7,756 nucleotides of DNA from Candidatus Yonathbacteria bacterium RIFOXYC2_FULL_47_9 (GTDB lineage Bacteria > Patescibacteriota > Minisyncoccia > Phycocordibacterales > UBA1550): positions 12,697-20,452 of the forward strand of contig MHUY01000013.1 in the NCBI GenBank assembly GCA_001825115.1, in the 5' to 3' direction. The translations under genes and the position numbers were made by a program. The number at the start of each line of letters is the position of its first letter. Position 1 is the first letter of the stretch. Under the pieces are notes generated by a model, which was given only the letters and a program-made list of their open reading frames with translations, was not told the DNA's origin and did no database searches. Positions 1-6,032 of this stretch are shown piece after piece.

Positions 1-603
1 ATTCCTTTTGGTGCGGACCTTTCATTTTTTAAACCACAGAGTGTGTCAGAAGAACATCAAATCCTCACGGTCGGACTCGCACCCGATCGTGACTACGACA
101 CCCTCTTTCTTGCGACAGACGGCCTCGGTGTTCCGGTAGCTGTGACGCGTTCAAGGACCATTGATGAACGCAAGAACCTCCCTGTGTATGTGCGTGCACA
201 GTTCTTTTCTTCACGGGAGTTACTCGAAGAATATGCAAAATCAAAGATTGTGGTGTTACCCCTGGATATTCAAGACGGCCTCAACAACGCCTCAGGCTGT
301 TCGACTCTCGTCGAAGCGATGGCAATGGGCAAGGCAGTCATTGTGACACGCACCCCGACGACGGAGTCCTACGTCACCCACGGTGTCAACGGTATCCTTG
401 TAGAGCCGAAAAACGTGGATGGGCTGCGTACAGCGATCCAGGACCTCCTCGCAAACGATGAAAAAAGAAAAACACTCGGCAGGAATGCCCGAGTGTTTGT
501 GGAGAATAATTGCGACGTCGAAAAGACTGCACAAAAAATGGCAGAGTTTTTTAAGAAGATAAGTATTAAAGAAAAAAGTCCTCGAGCAAGACTCGTGGAC
601 TGA
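1..603 (+). CDS. Glycosyltransferase family 4, C-terminal domain (5' end cut off by window)
   Basis: This is the C-terminal (nucleotide-sugar-binding) half of a GT-B retaining glycosyltransferase that would transfer a sugar to a growing glycan at the cytoplasmic membrane. The frame is open from base 1 and starts with IPFGADLSFFKP, the linker motif that joins the two Rossmann domains in GT4 enzymes. The gene therefore begins before the window, and the GTG at 43 is an internal codon. About 200 residues are visible. The donor-site helix NASGCSTLVEAMAMGKAVIV has its conserved Glu at visible residue 105, followed by the usual GVNGILVEP turn. The first Glu of the classical E-x7-E pair reads Ala here. 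The gene converges on the minus-strand array, and its last codons (EKSPRARLVD) double as a terminator hairpin for the opposite strand. I see no U-tract terminator of its own. The family is clear; donor and acceptor are unknown. Confidence 0.88.
   Translation: MPFGADLSFFKPQSVSEEHQILTVGLAPDRDYDTLFLATDGLGVPVAVTRSRTIDERKNLPVYVRAQFFSSRELLEEYAKSKIVVLPLDIQDGLNNASGCSTLVEAMAMGKAVIVTRTPTTESYVTHGVNGILVEPKNVDGLRTAIQDLLANDEKRKTLGRNARVFVENNCDVEKTAQKMAEFFKKISIKEKSPRARLVD
571..601 (-). terminator. Intrinsic terminator of the minus-strand units, embedded in the convergent gene
   Basis: Read on the minus strand, arms AGTCC-A-CGAG (601-592) and CTCG-A-GGACT (586-577) form a stem of nine pairs with one A/A mismatch and a five-base loop (TCTTG). 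Six T (577-572) and then CTTTAA follow at once. This is a textbook Rho-independent terminator about 25 bases past the stop of the small membrane-protein gene. On the plus strand the hairpin has the A-run before it and no T-run after it, so it should work only for minus-strand transcripts. It lies wholly inside the final codons and stop of the plus-strand glycosyltransferase. Confidence 0.8.
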
Positions 604-626
604 GAAGGTTCGTTGTTTTTATTGTG

Positions 627-830
627 TTATGAAGAAAGGAGGGCAAATGCAAGTATTGCAATTACCCCTGAAGAGAAAGTACAAATGATCGCAGTCATAC
701 AGTTGCTTGCAGCTTCCCATGTGTCATCGATGCTTGCCACTTTGGGGAATTTAAGGTAGTTATTTACCACTTTTTTGTGAATAATCAATGTTACGATTAA
801 TCCAACAAAGGGAACATAATGCCATTTCAT
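627..830 (-). CDS. Small two-helix membrane protein, 67 residues, unknown function
   Basis: I do not recognise this protein. It starts MKWHYVPFVGLIVTLI, a hydrophobic segment at about residues 4-17 followed by HKK. A polar loop of about 25 residues follows, then a second hydrophobic segment at about 44-65 (CMTAIICTFSSGVIAILAFA) and a very short tail, so an inner-membrane hairpin is likely. The frame is open further upstream to an ATG at 872. I chose the ATG at 828-830 because GGAAAGGAG lies 7 bases before it and because the upstream promoter would start transcription at about 876, which leaves the 872 ATG almost no leader. It has its own promoter, Shine-Dalgarno sequence and terminator. By hand count it is about 40% GC, below much of the neighbouring glycosyltransferase sequence. 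It may be a late insertion or a small regulatory or membrane accessory protein; its role is unknown. Confidence 0.62.
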   Translation of the reverse strand: MKWHYVPFVGLIVTLIIHKKVVNNYLKFPKVASIDDTWEAASNCMTAIICTFSSGVIAILAFALLSS

Positions 831-837
831 AGTAGCG

Positions 838-846
838 CTCCTTTCC
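838..846 (-). promoter_or_regulatory. Strong Shine-Dalgarno site that sets the start of the small membrane protein
   Basis: On the minus strand GGAAAGGAG is followed by CGCTACT (7 bases) and then ATG at 830. It is the only strong, well-spaced Shine-Dalgarno sequence before any start codon of the minus-strand array, and it decides between the starts at 830 and 872. Confidence 0.75.
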
Positions 847-882
847 ATTGGGTAATACAAAGAATGTTGCATGTCTATTACA

Positions 883-911
883 ATTTAAGCATATTTTACA
901 TAAAAAGTCAA
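883..911 (-). promoter_or_regulatory. Sigma70-type promoter of the small membrane protein gene
   Basis: On the minus strand a -35 element TTGACT (911-906) is separated by exactly 17 bases from a -10 element TTAAAT (888-883). TGC directly before the -10 makes it an extended -10 (TATGCTTAAAT). The predicted transcription start is near 876, giving a leader of about 46 bases before the ATG at 830. The surrounding 841-960 segment is only about 29% GC by hand count, which fits a promoter region. Confidence 0.75.
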
Positions 912-916
912 TACCT

Positions 917-968
917 ACTGAGATAACGAAAAAACCTCGTAAATAGTGTGTTTCTTGATAAACTCAGT
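917..968. repeat. Imperfect inverted repeat between the last GT2 gene and the small unit
   Basis: ACTGAG at 917-922 faces CTCAGT at 963-968. Carrying the comparison inward (arms 917-935 and 950-968) gives about 14 matches in 19 positions, around a 14-base centre. The right arm contains the TGA stop of the upstream GT2 gene, and the left arm lies just upstream of the -35 element. Read on the minus strand there is no T-run after the repeat, so it is not an intrinsic terminator. It could be a weak operator or a chance palindrome in AT-rich DNA. Confidence 0.3.
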
Positions 969-1866
969 CTATAAAATATGACGTCGCTTCTTTTTTAACC
1001 ATTTCCCCACTAACGATATCGATGAAGTAATTTTTCTTACTTCTCATAAAGAGGGCAGGGTAGAGGGTGCGGAAAAGTCGTTCAAACTTTGGTCCGAGGT
1101 GCGATTTGAGGGTAAAGAATACGCGCAAGAGCGAGAACTCATAGCCCGTTTTTGGCATGATTGTTCGCTGCTCTTTTTTATATGCGGCCACTTGTTGACT
1201 CAGCTGGTCGCTGCGCTTTCTAAAACGGCTCATGGGCGCGTTGAGCGACCAAAGTGGCGCATGGCGTGCGAATTGTATCCAAAGAAAGTAATCACCCGCG
1301 AGGCGGTATTCTGCGGGGATGTCACCTACTTTTCCCCAAAGATCTGCGCGCCAAAAGACACTGTCTTGTTCAACAAAGTATGCCTGGCGGCCATAGACAC
1401 CGTGTGCGAGGAGCGGTTGCTCATATATGAGAACACCACCTTTTCGTATGAGGGTTCCGTCTGCCTCTATGTTTGATGTGGTGCCCTTGATCCATTGAAT
1501 ATCGGGGAATGCCACAAAGGCATCAGCGATATTTTGAAATGCACCGGGCACATAGGTGTCATCCGCATTGATCCAGGTATAAACGTCGCCGCTTGCTTTT
1601 GCAAATCCGCGGTTGATTGCGTCGTACATCCCTTTGTCTTTTTCTGAATACCAGGAAAAGGTGAGAGAGTTGCAGTGTACCTTATATGCACCGGATTTTA
1701 TCTCCTGATCATATTTTTTGAGTATCTCGACCGTGTTGTCGGTCGAGCCGCCGTCCATCACGATGTACTCAATGTCAAAGTTGCCCGCCTGCGAAATGAC
1801 GCTCTCAATCGTTTCTTCGAGGTATGGCGCGGTATTGTAGGTGGGGGTGATAATGGAGAATTTCAT
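964..1866 (-). CDS. Glycosyltransferase family 2, WfgS/WcaE-like
   Basis: This is a GT-A fold glycosyltransferase of 300 residues, expected to transfer a sugar from a nucleotide donor to a lipid-linked glycan at the cytoplasmic face of the membrane. It starts MKFSIITPTYNTAPYLEETI. MDGGSTDNT (residues 37-45) is the nucleotide-binding loop. SEKDKGMYDAINRG (74-87) is typical of the WfgS/WcaE-like subgroup, and NADD (100-103) is the DxD-type metal-binding motif. EQDSVFWR (166-173) and AGDYFLW (190-196) carry the likely catalytic acidic residues. Its ATG overlaps the stop of the preceding GT2 gene by 4 bases (ATGA) and it has no Shine-Dalgarno sequence, so translational coupling is likely. The basic C-terminal part (about 230-300) may lie against the membrane. 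The sugar specificity cannot be read from the sequence. Confidence 0.9.
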   Translation of the reverse strand: MKFSIITPTYNTAPYLEETIESVISQAGNFDIEYIVMDGGSTDNTVEILKKYDQEIKSGAYKVHCNSLTFSWYSEKDKGMYDAINRGFAKASGDVYTWINADDTYVPGAFQNIADAFVAFPDIQWIKGTTSNIEADGTLIRKGGVLIYEQPLLAHGVYGRQAYFVEQDSVFWRADLWGKVGDIPAEYRLAGDYFLWIQFARHAPLWSLNAPMSRFRKRSDQLSQQVAAYKKEQRTIMPKTGYEFSLLRVFFTLKSHLGPKFERLFRTLYPALFMRSKKNYFIDIVSGEMVKKEATSYFID

Positions 1867-2723
1867 AGGAGATAGTCTTTGTATCGAGCGATGATGTTTT
1901 TATCCGGTGTTTTTGTGCGCCATAGATAAAGAGGGAGTTTGAAGGAGTAATTTTTGTTGTACGTTTCTGCTAGCTGAAGTACGTGATCACGTCCAACCCC
2001 TCTACCGCTGAGTGAAGGCCAGACACGCTTATCTCGTGGCCTAAAACGTATGGTCTTTATTGTTTCTCTGCGAAAAAAAGGCACCCCGTCAGTACCGGGG
2101 TAGGGGTCCAAGCGGCTCAAAAAGAGAGGACGTGTCGGTAGGCGTTTTTTGAATACAAAAGGTACATAATTGTGAGGGAACCAGCCACTCATCAAGAATC
2201 CCTTGGAGGATTTCATAAAATCATATATTTCCTGTGGCCCCGTCATGGCAGTCTCTAGTACCCCTTGTGTTATTCGTTCCACATCAAGCTTTTTGCCGAG
2301 TAGTCCCTCATCAAAAGGCAGCCATGAGGTGGTAATGCACATCGCATCATATTTAACCGCAAGCATATACTGCACCTCGATGCGGTTGATAAGAGACGCA
2401 TCGTCGGCATCCTGAAAAGTAATCCATTCGCCACGAGATTGATCCATAGCAAAGTTTCGAGAAACCCAGCCGACGCCTATGTTGGTGCCTCGAATATCAA
2501 CGCGGTAAGGGTCGTCGTATGGGCATTCCAAGTATCGTACCCGTGAGTCTTTTCGTGTGAATTCTTGGACAATCTCTTTGGTGTTGTCGGTTGATCCATC
2601 GTCAACGACGATGATCTCGAGATTTTTATAGGTTTGGTCGATAATCGATTGTATCGCCACGCCAAGAGTGGGCCCTTCGTTGTAGGTGGGGATGATGACC
2701 GATATAAGAGAGTTCTGGTTCAT
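1863..2723 (-). CDS. Glycosyltransferase family 2 (second GT-A enzyme)
   Basis: This is a 286-residue GT-A glycosyltransferase. ISVIIPTYNEG begins at residue 7, VVDDGSTDNT (39-48) binds the nucleotide, and QDADD (104-108) is the DxD metal site. PFFRRE (215-220) and RGVGRDHVLQL (241-251) are where such enzymes carry their acceptor-site and catalytic-base region. The frame stays open to a GTG at 2786, but that would add 21 unlikely residues overlapping the upstream gene. The ATG at 2723 puts the GT2 domain at the N-terminus, as is usual, 11 bases after the upstream stop. No Shine-Dalgarno sequence is visible at either start. It differs clearly from the following GT2 gene, so the pair is not a recent tandem duplication. 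A terminator-like hairpin lies inside it (2073-2101). Donor and acceptor are unknown. Confidence 0.9.
   Translation of the reverse strand: MNQNSLISVIIPTYNEGPTLGVAIQSIIDQTYKNLEIIVVDDGSTDNTKEIVQEFTRKDSRVRYLECPYDDPYRVDIRGTNIGVGWVSRNFAMDQSRGEWITFQDADDASLINRIEVQYMLAVKYDAMCITTSWLPFDEGLLGKKLDVERITQGVLETAMTGPQEIYDFMKSSKGFLMSGWFPHNYVPFVFKKRLPTRPLFLSRLDPYPGTDGVPFFRRETIKTIRFRPRDKRVWPSLSGRGVGRDHVLQLAETYNKNYSFKLPLYLWRTKTPDKNIIARYKDYLL
2073..2101 (-). terminator. Terminator-like hairpin inside the GT2 coding strand (weak candidate)
   Basis: On the sense (minus) strand ACCCCG (2101-2096), a 7-base loop and CGGGGT (2088-2083) form a GC-rich 6-bp stem. GCC and then seven T (2079-2073) follow. It encodes part of DPYPGTDGVPFFRR of the GT2 enzyme. 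The three bases between stem and T-run are more than usual, and translating ribosomes would normally mask it. The T-run is also explained by two Phe codons. It may act only when translation fails (polarity), or it may be coincidence. Confidence 0.25.
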
Positions 2724-2734
2724 AATTGTTGATG

Positions 2735-3958
2735 TTAGACGCCTTGGGTAAATATAGCAAGCATATTTTGCGCGTATGTATCCCACGATAAATTATTTTT
2801 TACAAATTGTACACCATTTTCCGAGATACGCGCCATTTCAGCGGGGTTTTCAACGAGGGAGGCGATCGCCCCGGCTATCTTTTCAGGAGATTTTGGGTCG
2901 ACGAGGAGCGCGTTTTCTTTGTCGATGAGTACTTCGTGCGCACCCGAGCCTTTACTTACTACACACACGCATCCAGCAAGCATTGCTTCAAACACGGCGA
3001 GCCCCCAGGTCTGGTTATTGTTGGGAAAAACAAAAATGTCTGATTCGGTGTATTTTTTTACGAGTTCGGTTTCAGGTAATCCGTTGATAATCGTAATATA
3101 CGAAGAAAGATTTTTTTCAACGATACGATCACGGATGAAGAGATAGTAATCATATGATCGATCGTTAAGGCCGTTTATGGCGAGATGGATATTCGTACAC
3201 TTGTCTTTGGCGAGTATCTCTATCGCGTCGACAAGGTCTTCAAATCGACGATGAGGAAAGAAAATACTGGATGCAAAAATCGAGTATTCTTTTTTATTGA
3301 ATGTTCGTTTGTGTGATGCTTTGGTGAACATTTCAAGGTCGATGCCACTCCTCACCACATATGCATCTCGACCGTAATGCTTTTTGCAAAGAGCTTTATT
3401 GCGTTCGTCGAGAACGACGATCTTTTGTATATCCTTGAGTTCAAGTTTGATGAGAATCTTGTTCAAGATTCCAAGGAGGGAGAAGGAGGGCTCGCTGTCG
3501 CTTTTTGCACGCTGGAGATCGTTCATCATCCAGACGATGTTGTCATGCTTGAGTACGCGTGCGGCTTTATATACCTCATAATCATGGATGTTGATGACAT
3601 CGTAGTATGAGAGAGGGTGCTTGGACGCCACGAGTTCTGCAAGTTGATTGATTGGCCTTCCTGCGGTAAAGATATTTCTCAAGAGTACCGCATAGACCCT
3701 GAAACGATACAAAAGCTTGTGAGTGGCACTCTTTGATGTTGGCTTGCTTGATGAGGAAGTTTCTTTTTTACCGTACTCGGTCACGGCAAAAATCGAGAGT
3801 TTCTCACAGAGGTCTTGGTAGCTTTTTTCTTTGTCGTAGGCGTAACAATACACATCAACGGTATGCCCCTGGTTTTGTAGGCTGAGCGCCAGCTCAAGAG
3901 CTTGCCTCTGAGTCCCTCCTTTGATATTGAGTTCCCATGCGAGAATAGCTATGTTCAT
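2735..3958 (-). CDS. Glycosyltransferase family 4 (GT-B)
   Basis: This is a full-length 407-residue retaining glycosyltransferase with two Rossmann-like domains. The N-terminal acceptor domain opens MNIAILAWELNIKGGTQRQA, with the glycine-rich GGTQRQ loop at 14-19. VVRSGID (201-207) is the interdomain linker. The C-terminal donor domain carries FPNNNQTWGLAVFEAMLAG (311-329) and then SGAHEVL (338-344). In the classical E-x7-E motif the first Glu is replaced by Gln316, while Glu324 is kept; the NQTWG form occurs in other GT4 enzymes as I recall, so activity is likely. A Ser/Lys-rich stretch at about 64-80 (KKETSSSSKPTSKS) looks like a flexible loop. The start codon overlaps the SDR stop (ATGA), and the 11-base gap to the next GT2 gene fits an operon. 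Membrane-associated glycan assembly is likely; the sugar is unknown. Confidence 0.92.
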   Translation of the reverse strand: MNIAILAWELNIKGGTQRQALELALSLQNQGHTVDVYCYAYDKEKSYQDLCEKLSIFAVTEYGKKETSSSSKPTSKSATHKLLYRFRVYAVLLRNIFTAGRPINQLAELVASKHPLSYYDVINIHDYEVYKAARVLKHDNIVWMMNDLQRAKSDSEPSFSLLGILNKILIKLELKDIQKIVVLDERNKALCKKHYGRDAYVVRSGIDLEMFTKASHKRTFNKKEYSIFASSIFFPHRRFEDLVDAIEILAKDKCTNIHLAINGLNDRSYDYYLFIRDRIVEKNLSSYITIINGLPETELVKKYTESDIFVFPNNNQTWGLAVFEAMLAGCVCVVSKGSGAHEVLIDKENALLVDPKSPEKIAGAIASLVENPAEMARISENGVQFVKNNLSWDTYAQNMLAIFTQGV

Positions 3959-4869
3959 TGTTTTAACAAATTGTCCTTAATGTATGCAATTGTTTTTGCA
4001 ACGCCATCGCCGAGCTCGGTTGTGGGCTGCCACGAGAGGGTTTCAGTGATCTTTGATATATCGCAGTACATATCTTGTGGGCCGCTTGTTGGCTTGTTGA
4101 GTGACGTATAAGAAGCTCCGAGTTCGTTCGCAATCTCTTTGACGATATCCTCAACACTCACGGCTTTGCCAGATGCAAGGTTGTAAATACCCTCGCAGGG
4201 GACATCGAGTGCGCGCACGATCGCGAGAGCCGCATCCTCTGCATAGATCCAGTCGCGGCGAGGGGCAAGGTTAAACACTTCAATCTTTTTTTTGTTGATT
4301 GCTTGCATAATCTTGCTCGGCACCAAAAAAGGAGAGTCCTTGAAATCTTGATAGGGACCATAGATATTTGAGAGTCGAAAGATAGTCGCTGGTAGACCGA
4401 ACTTTTCTCGGAAATGATTAACGTAGTATTCGGCGATTCCTTTAGTAAATCCGTAGTTGGAATAATGGAGATAGAGTTTGCTGTCCTCAACGATGGGGGA
4501 GGGGTTGTCGTTCGCGTAGAGAATGATGCTTGAAATATAAATGAATTTCTTCAAATCTTTTTGCTGGCCAGCAAAGGCGAGGAGCTTTTTTGTGAAGTCG
4601 ATATTCACTTTTTCTGCATAGGGGAAGTCTTTGCAGAAGGCCTCGTTTGACAGGGCGAGGGAATGAATAATGCAATCGAATTCTTGATCGAGACTACTAA
4701 AATCAAAGGTCGCGGCGTCCTCACAGGGGATGTGGGAAACCCTCGCGATTTGCAGCGGGGTTCTACTCAAGTTATATATCTTTGCAGTAGGCTTTTGCTT
4801 GAGGAGGGTATGAATAATATTCTGGCCTACAAAGCCACTCCCGCCGGTAATGAGTATCGTTTCGTTCAT
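3955..4869 (-). CDS. NAD(P)-dependent sugar epimerase/reductase (extended SDR)
   Basis: This 304-residue extended short-chain dehydrogenase/reductase acts on nucleotide sugars in the cytoplasm. ITGGSGFVG (7-15) is the TGxxGxxG cofactor loop. YISSIILYA (111-119) supplies the catalytic Ser, and YGFTK (139-143) is the YxxxK pair. NIYGP (168-172) and RRDWIYAEDAA (204-214) are the substrate-pocket motifs seen in RmlB/GalE-like enzymes. It overlaps the stop of the ColD-like dehydrase by 4 bases and the next GT4 start by 4 bases, so co-expression is nearly certain. By position it could be the C4-ketoreductase (with or without epimerisation) that acts on the dehydrase product, as ColC and RfbJ do in known 3,6-dideoxyhexose pathways. 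That role is inference. A UDP- or dTDP-sugar epimerase or a 4,6-dehydratase relative are alternatives the sequence does not exclude. Confidence 0.9.
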   Translation of the reverse strand: MNETILITGGSGFVGQNIIHTLLKQKPTAKIYNLSRTPLQIARVSHIPCEDAATFDFSSLDQEFDCIIHSLALSNEAFCKDFPYAEKVNIDFTKKLLAFAGQQKDLKKFIYISSIILYANDNPSPIVEDSKLYLHYSNYGFTKGIAEYYVNHFREKFGLPATIFRLSNIYGPYQDFKDSPFLVPSKIMQAINKKKIEVFNLAPRRDWIYAEDAALAIVRALDVPCEGIYNLASGKAVSVEDIVKEIANELGASYTSLNKPTSGPQDMYCDISKITETLSWQPTTELGDGVAKTIAYIKDNLLKQ

Positions 4870-6032
4870 TCGAATGTTTCTAAAAGAGTTTGAAGCTCCT
4901 CTTCTGTTATTTCAGGATGGTTGCCAAAGTAGAAACCGTTCTCGTGAATAAAGAGCGCGTTCGGCAAGTCGTAGGTGCCACCAACATATTTCTTGAAGAA
5001 TGGCTGCTCGGGCATAAAGGTGCTGATAATCGGACGTATTTCAATACCCATTTCGTTGCTTTTTTTGATGTATGCATCTTTTGTTGCTCTATCTTTGCAG
5101 ATAATAGGAAATGCAAAATTTGAGTTTTTGCTCATTTGAGGGGACAGCTCTTCAAAACGTGGATTGTTGTAGATAGGAGAGAGTGCTTTGAAATTTTTTT
5201 CGCGTTGTTCGATGATCTCATCCAGGTATTGAAGCTGATTTCTGCCGAGGAATCCCTGGATCTCGGTAGGGCGAACATTGTAGGCAGGGTCATAAAAAGT
5301 ATACTTTGCATAAAAATCGTCGACATTGTGCTCTGCGCGAAGCATATCCTGCTTCGCGGGGGTTAGGTGACGGTCCCATCCGTGGGATCTCGCCATAAGG
5401 AGTGCGTGGTAGAGTTCTTCATCATCCGTGCATACAGCGCCGCCCTCGATTGTTGACATATGGTGGCCGACAAAGAAAGAAAATGTCGAGGCGAGTCCGA
5501 AGTTGCCGAGTTTGATGCCAGCATATTCTGACCCGAGTGCTTCGCAGTTGTCCTCGAGTAAGATGATGCCTTTATCCTCACAGATTTTTTTGATGGTGGC
5601 GATGTCATCGCTAAACCCCAGGAGGTTGGTCAAAAAAAGGGCTTTGAGTTCGGTGTTTTGAAGTGCTTTTTCTAAAATCGCCGGAGAAGTGTTGAGAGAA
5701 GAGACTTCGATGTCAACGGGAACAGGAGTAAGGCCGTGTTGGATGAGTGGCATAACATTGGTTGCCCAAGTAATGGCGGAAAACCCCACCGTGTCACCCT
5801 CATTGAGACGAGAGAGGTTGCGCAGCGACTGAATAAGGGCGAGGTTGGCGGAGCTTCCACTGTTGAACATCACACAGTATTTCCTTCTTTGCCACTCTGC
5901 AAACTCTTTTTCAAATGAAGCACATTGTTCGCCCAGACTTAGCTGCTCGGCGTGCATAATGAAATCACACAGTTTTTGTTTCGTGTCCGCTTCGTTGTAG
6001 AAAGTTGATTTGATAAGTTTGAATTTAAGCAT
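4866..6032 (-). CDS. ColD-like PLP/PMP-dependent sugar 3-dehydrase (DegT/DnrJ/EryC1/StrS family)
   Basis: The fold is that of the DegT sugar aminotransferases, but the PLP-binding lysine is His190 in SFFVGHHMSTIEGG (185-198). His-for-Lys is known from ColD (GDP-4-keto-6-deoxymannose 3-dehydratase) and RfbH (CDP-sugar E1), which remove the C3 hydroxyl instead of transaminating. NSGSSANL (57-64) holds the cofactor phosphate, Asp161 in LLEDNCEALG (158-167) faces the pyridine nitrogen, and NVRPTEIQG (252-260) and NGFYFGNH (365-372) are also family-like. The length of 388 residues and the motifs match ColD as I remember it. The clustered cysteines of the RfbH iron-sulfur site are absent, so no E3 reductase should be needed. 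The frame is open to 6227, but those 65 extra residues are a shadow of the upstream gene; the ATG at 6032 overlaps that gene by 8 bases. The adjacent SDR and Gmm support a GDP-sugar route. A His-bearing homologue with another substrate remains possible. Confidence 0.88.
   Translation of the reverse strand: MLKFKLIKSTFYNEADTKQKLCDFIMHAEQLSLGEQCASFEKEFAEWQRRKYCVMFNSGSSANLALIQSLRNLSRLNEGDTVGFSAITWATNVMPLIQHGLTPVPVDIEVSSLNTSPAILEKALQNTELKALFLTNLLGFSDDIATIKKICEDKGIILLEDNCEALGSEYAGIKLGNFGLASTFSFFVGHHMSTIEGGAVCTDDEELYHALLMARSHGWDRHLTPAKQDMLRAEHNVDDFYAKYTFYDPAYNVRPTEIQGFLGRNQLQYLDEIIEQREKNFKALSPIYNNPRFEELSPQMSKNSNFAFPIICKDRATKDAYIKKSNEMGIEIRPIISTFMPEQPFFKKYVGGTYDLPNALFIHENGFYFGNHPEITEEELQTLLETFE

Noticed and set aside
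634..688. A plus-strand Shine-Dalgarno sequence (AAAGGAGGG) followed by ATG at 647 and a 13-codon frame
   Set aside because: The motif is the complement of Ala-Leu-Leu-Ser codons at the end of the small membrane protein. The peptide is tiny and nothing downstream suggests a leader.
831..872. The upstream ATG at 872 for the small membrane protein
   Set aside because: The predicted transcription start is about 4 bases away and there is no ribosome site for it, whereas the ATG at 830 has an excellent Shine-Dalgarno sequence.
1099..1476. A long open frame on the plus strand opposite the last GT2 gene, and similar antisense frames such as 6811-7179 and 7263-7574
   Set aside because: Their products show no family motifs, their starts have no ribosome sites, and they lie opposite well-supported genes. 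They are antisense shadows.
1863..1866. The two adjacent GT2 genes as a recent tandem duplication or a split gene
   Set aside because: Both have complete GT-A motifs of their own, and beyond the shared family motifs their sequences differ throughout. The 4-base overlap is normal operon packing.
2724..2786. A 21-residue extension of the GT2 gene from a GTG at 2786
   Set aside because: It would overlap the GT4 gene by more than 50 bases and put an odd tail before the standard SVIIPTYN start of a GT2 domain. The ATG at 2723 fits better.
4325..4341. A second hairpin plus T-run on the minus strand inside the SDR gene
   Set aside because: The stem is only five A/T-rich-ended pairs with a three-base loop, and it is explained by Lys-Asp-Ser-Pro-Phe codons. 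It is too weak for a terminator.
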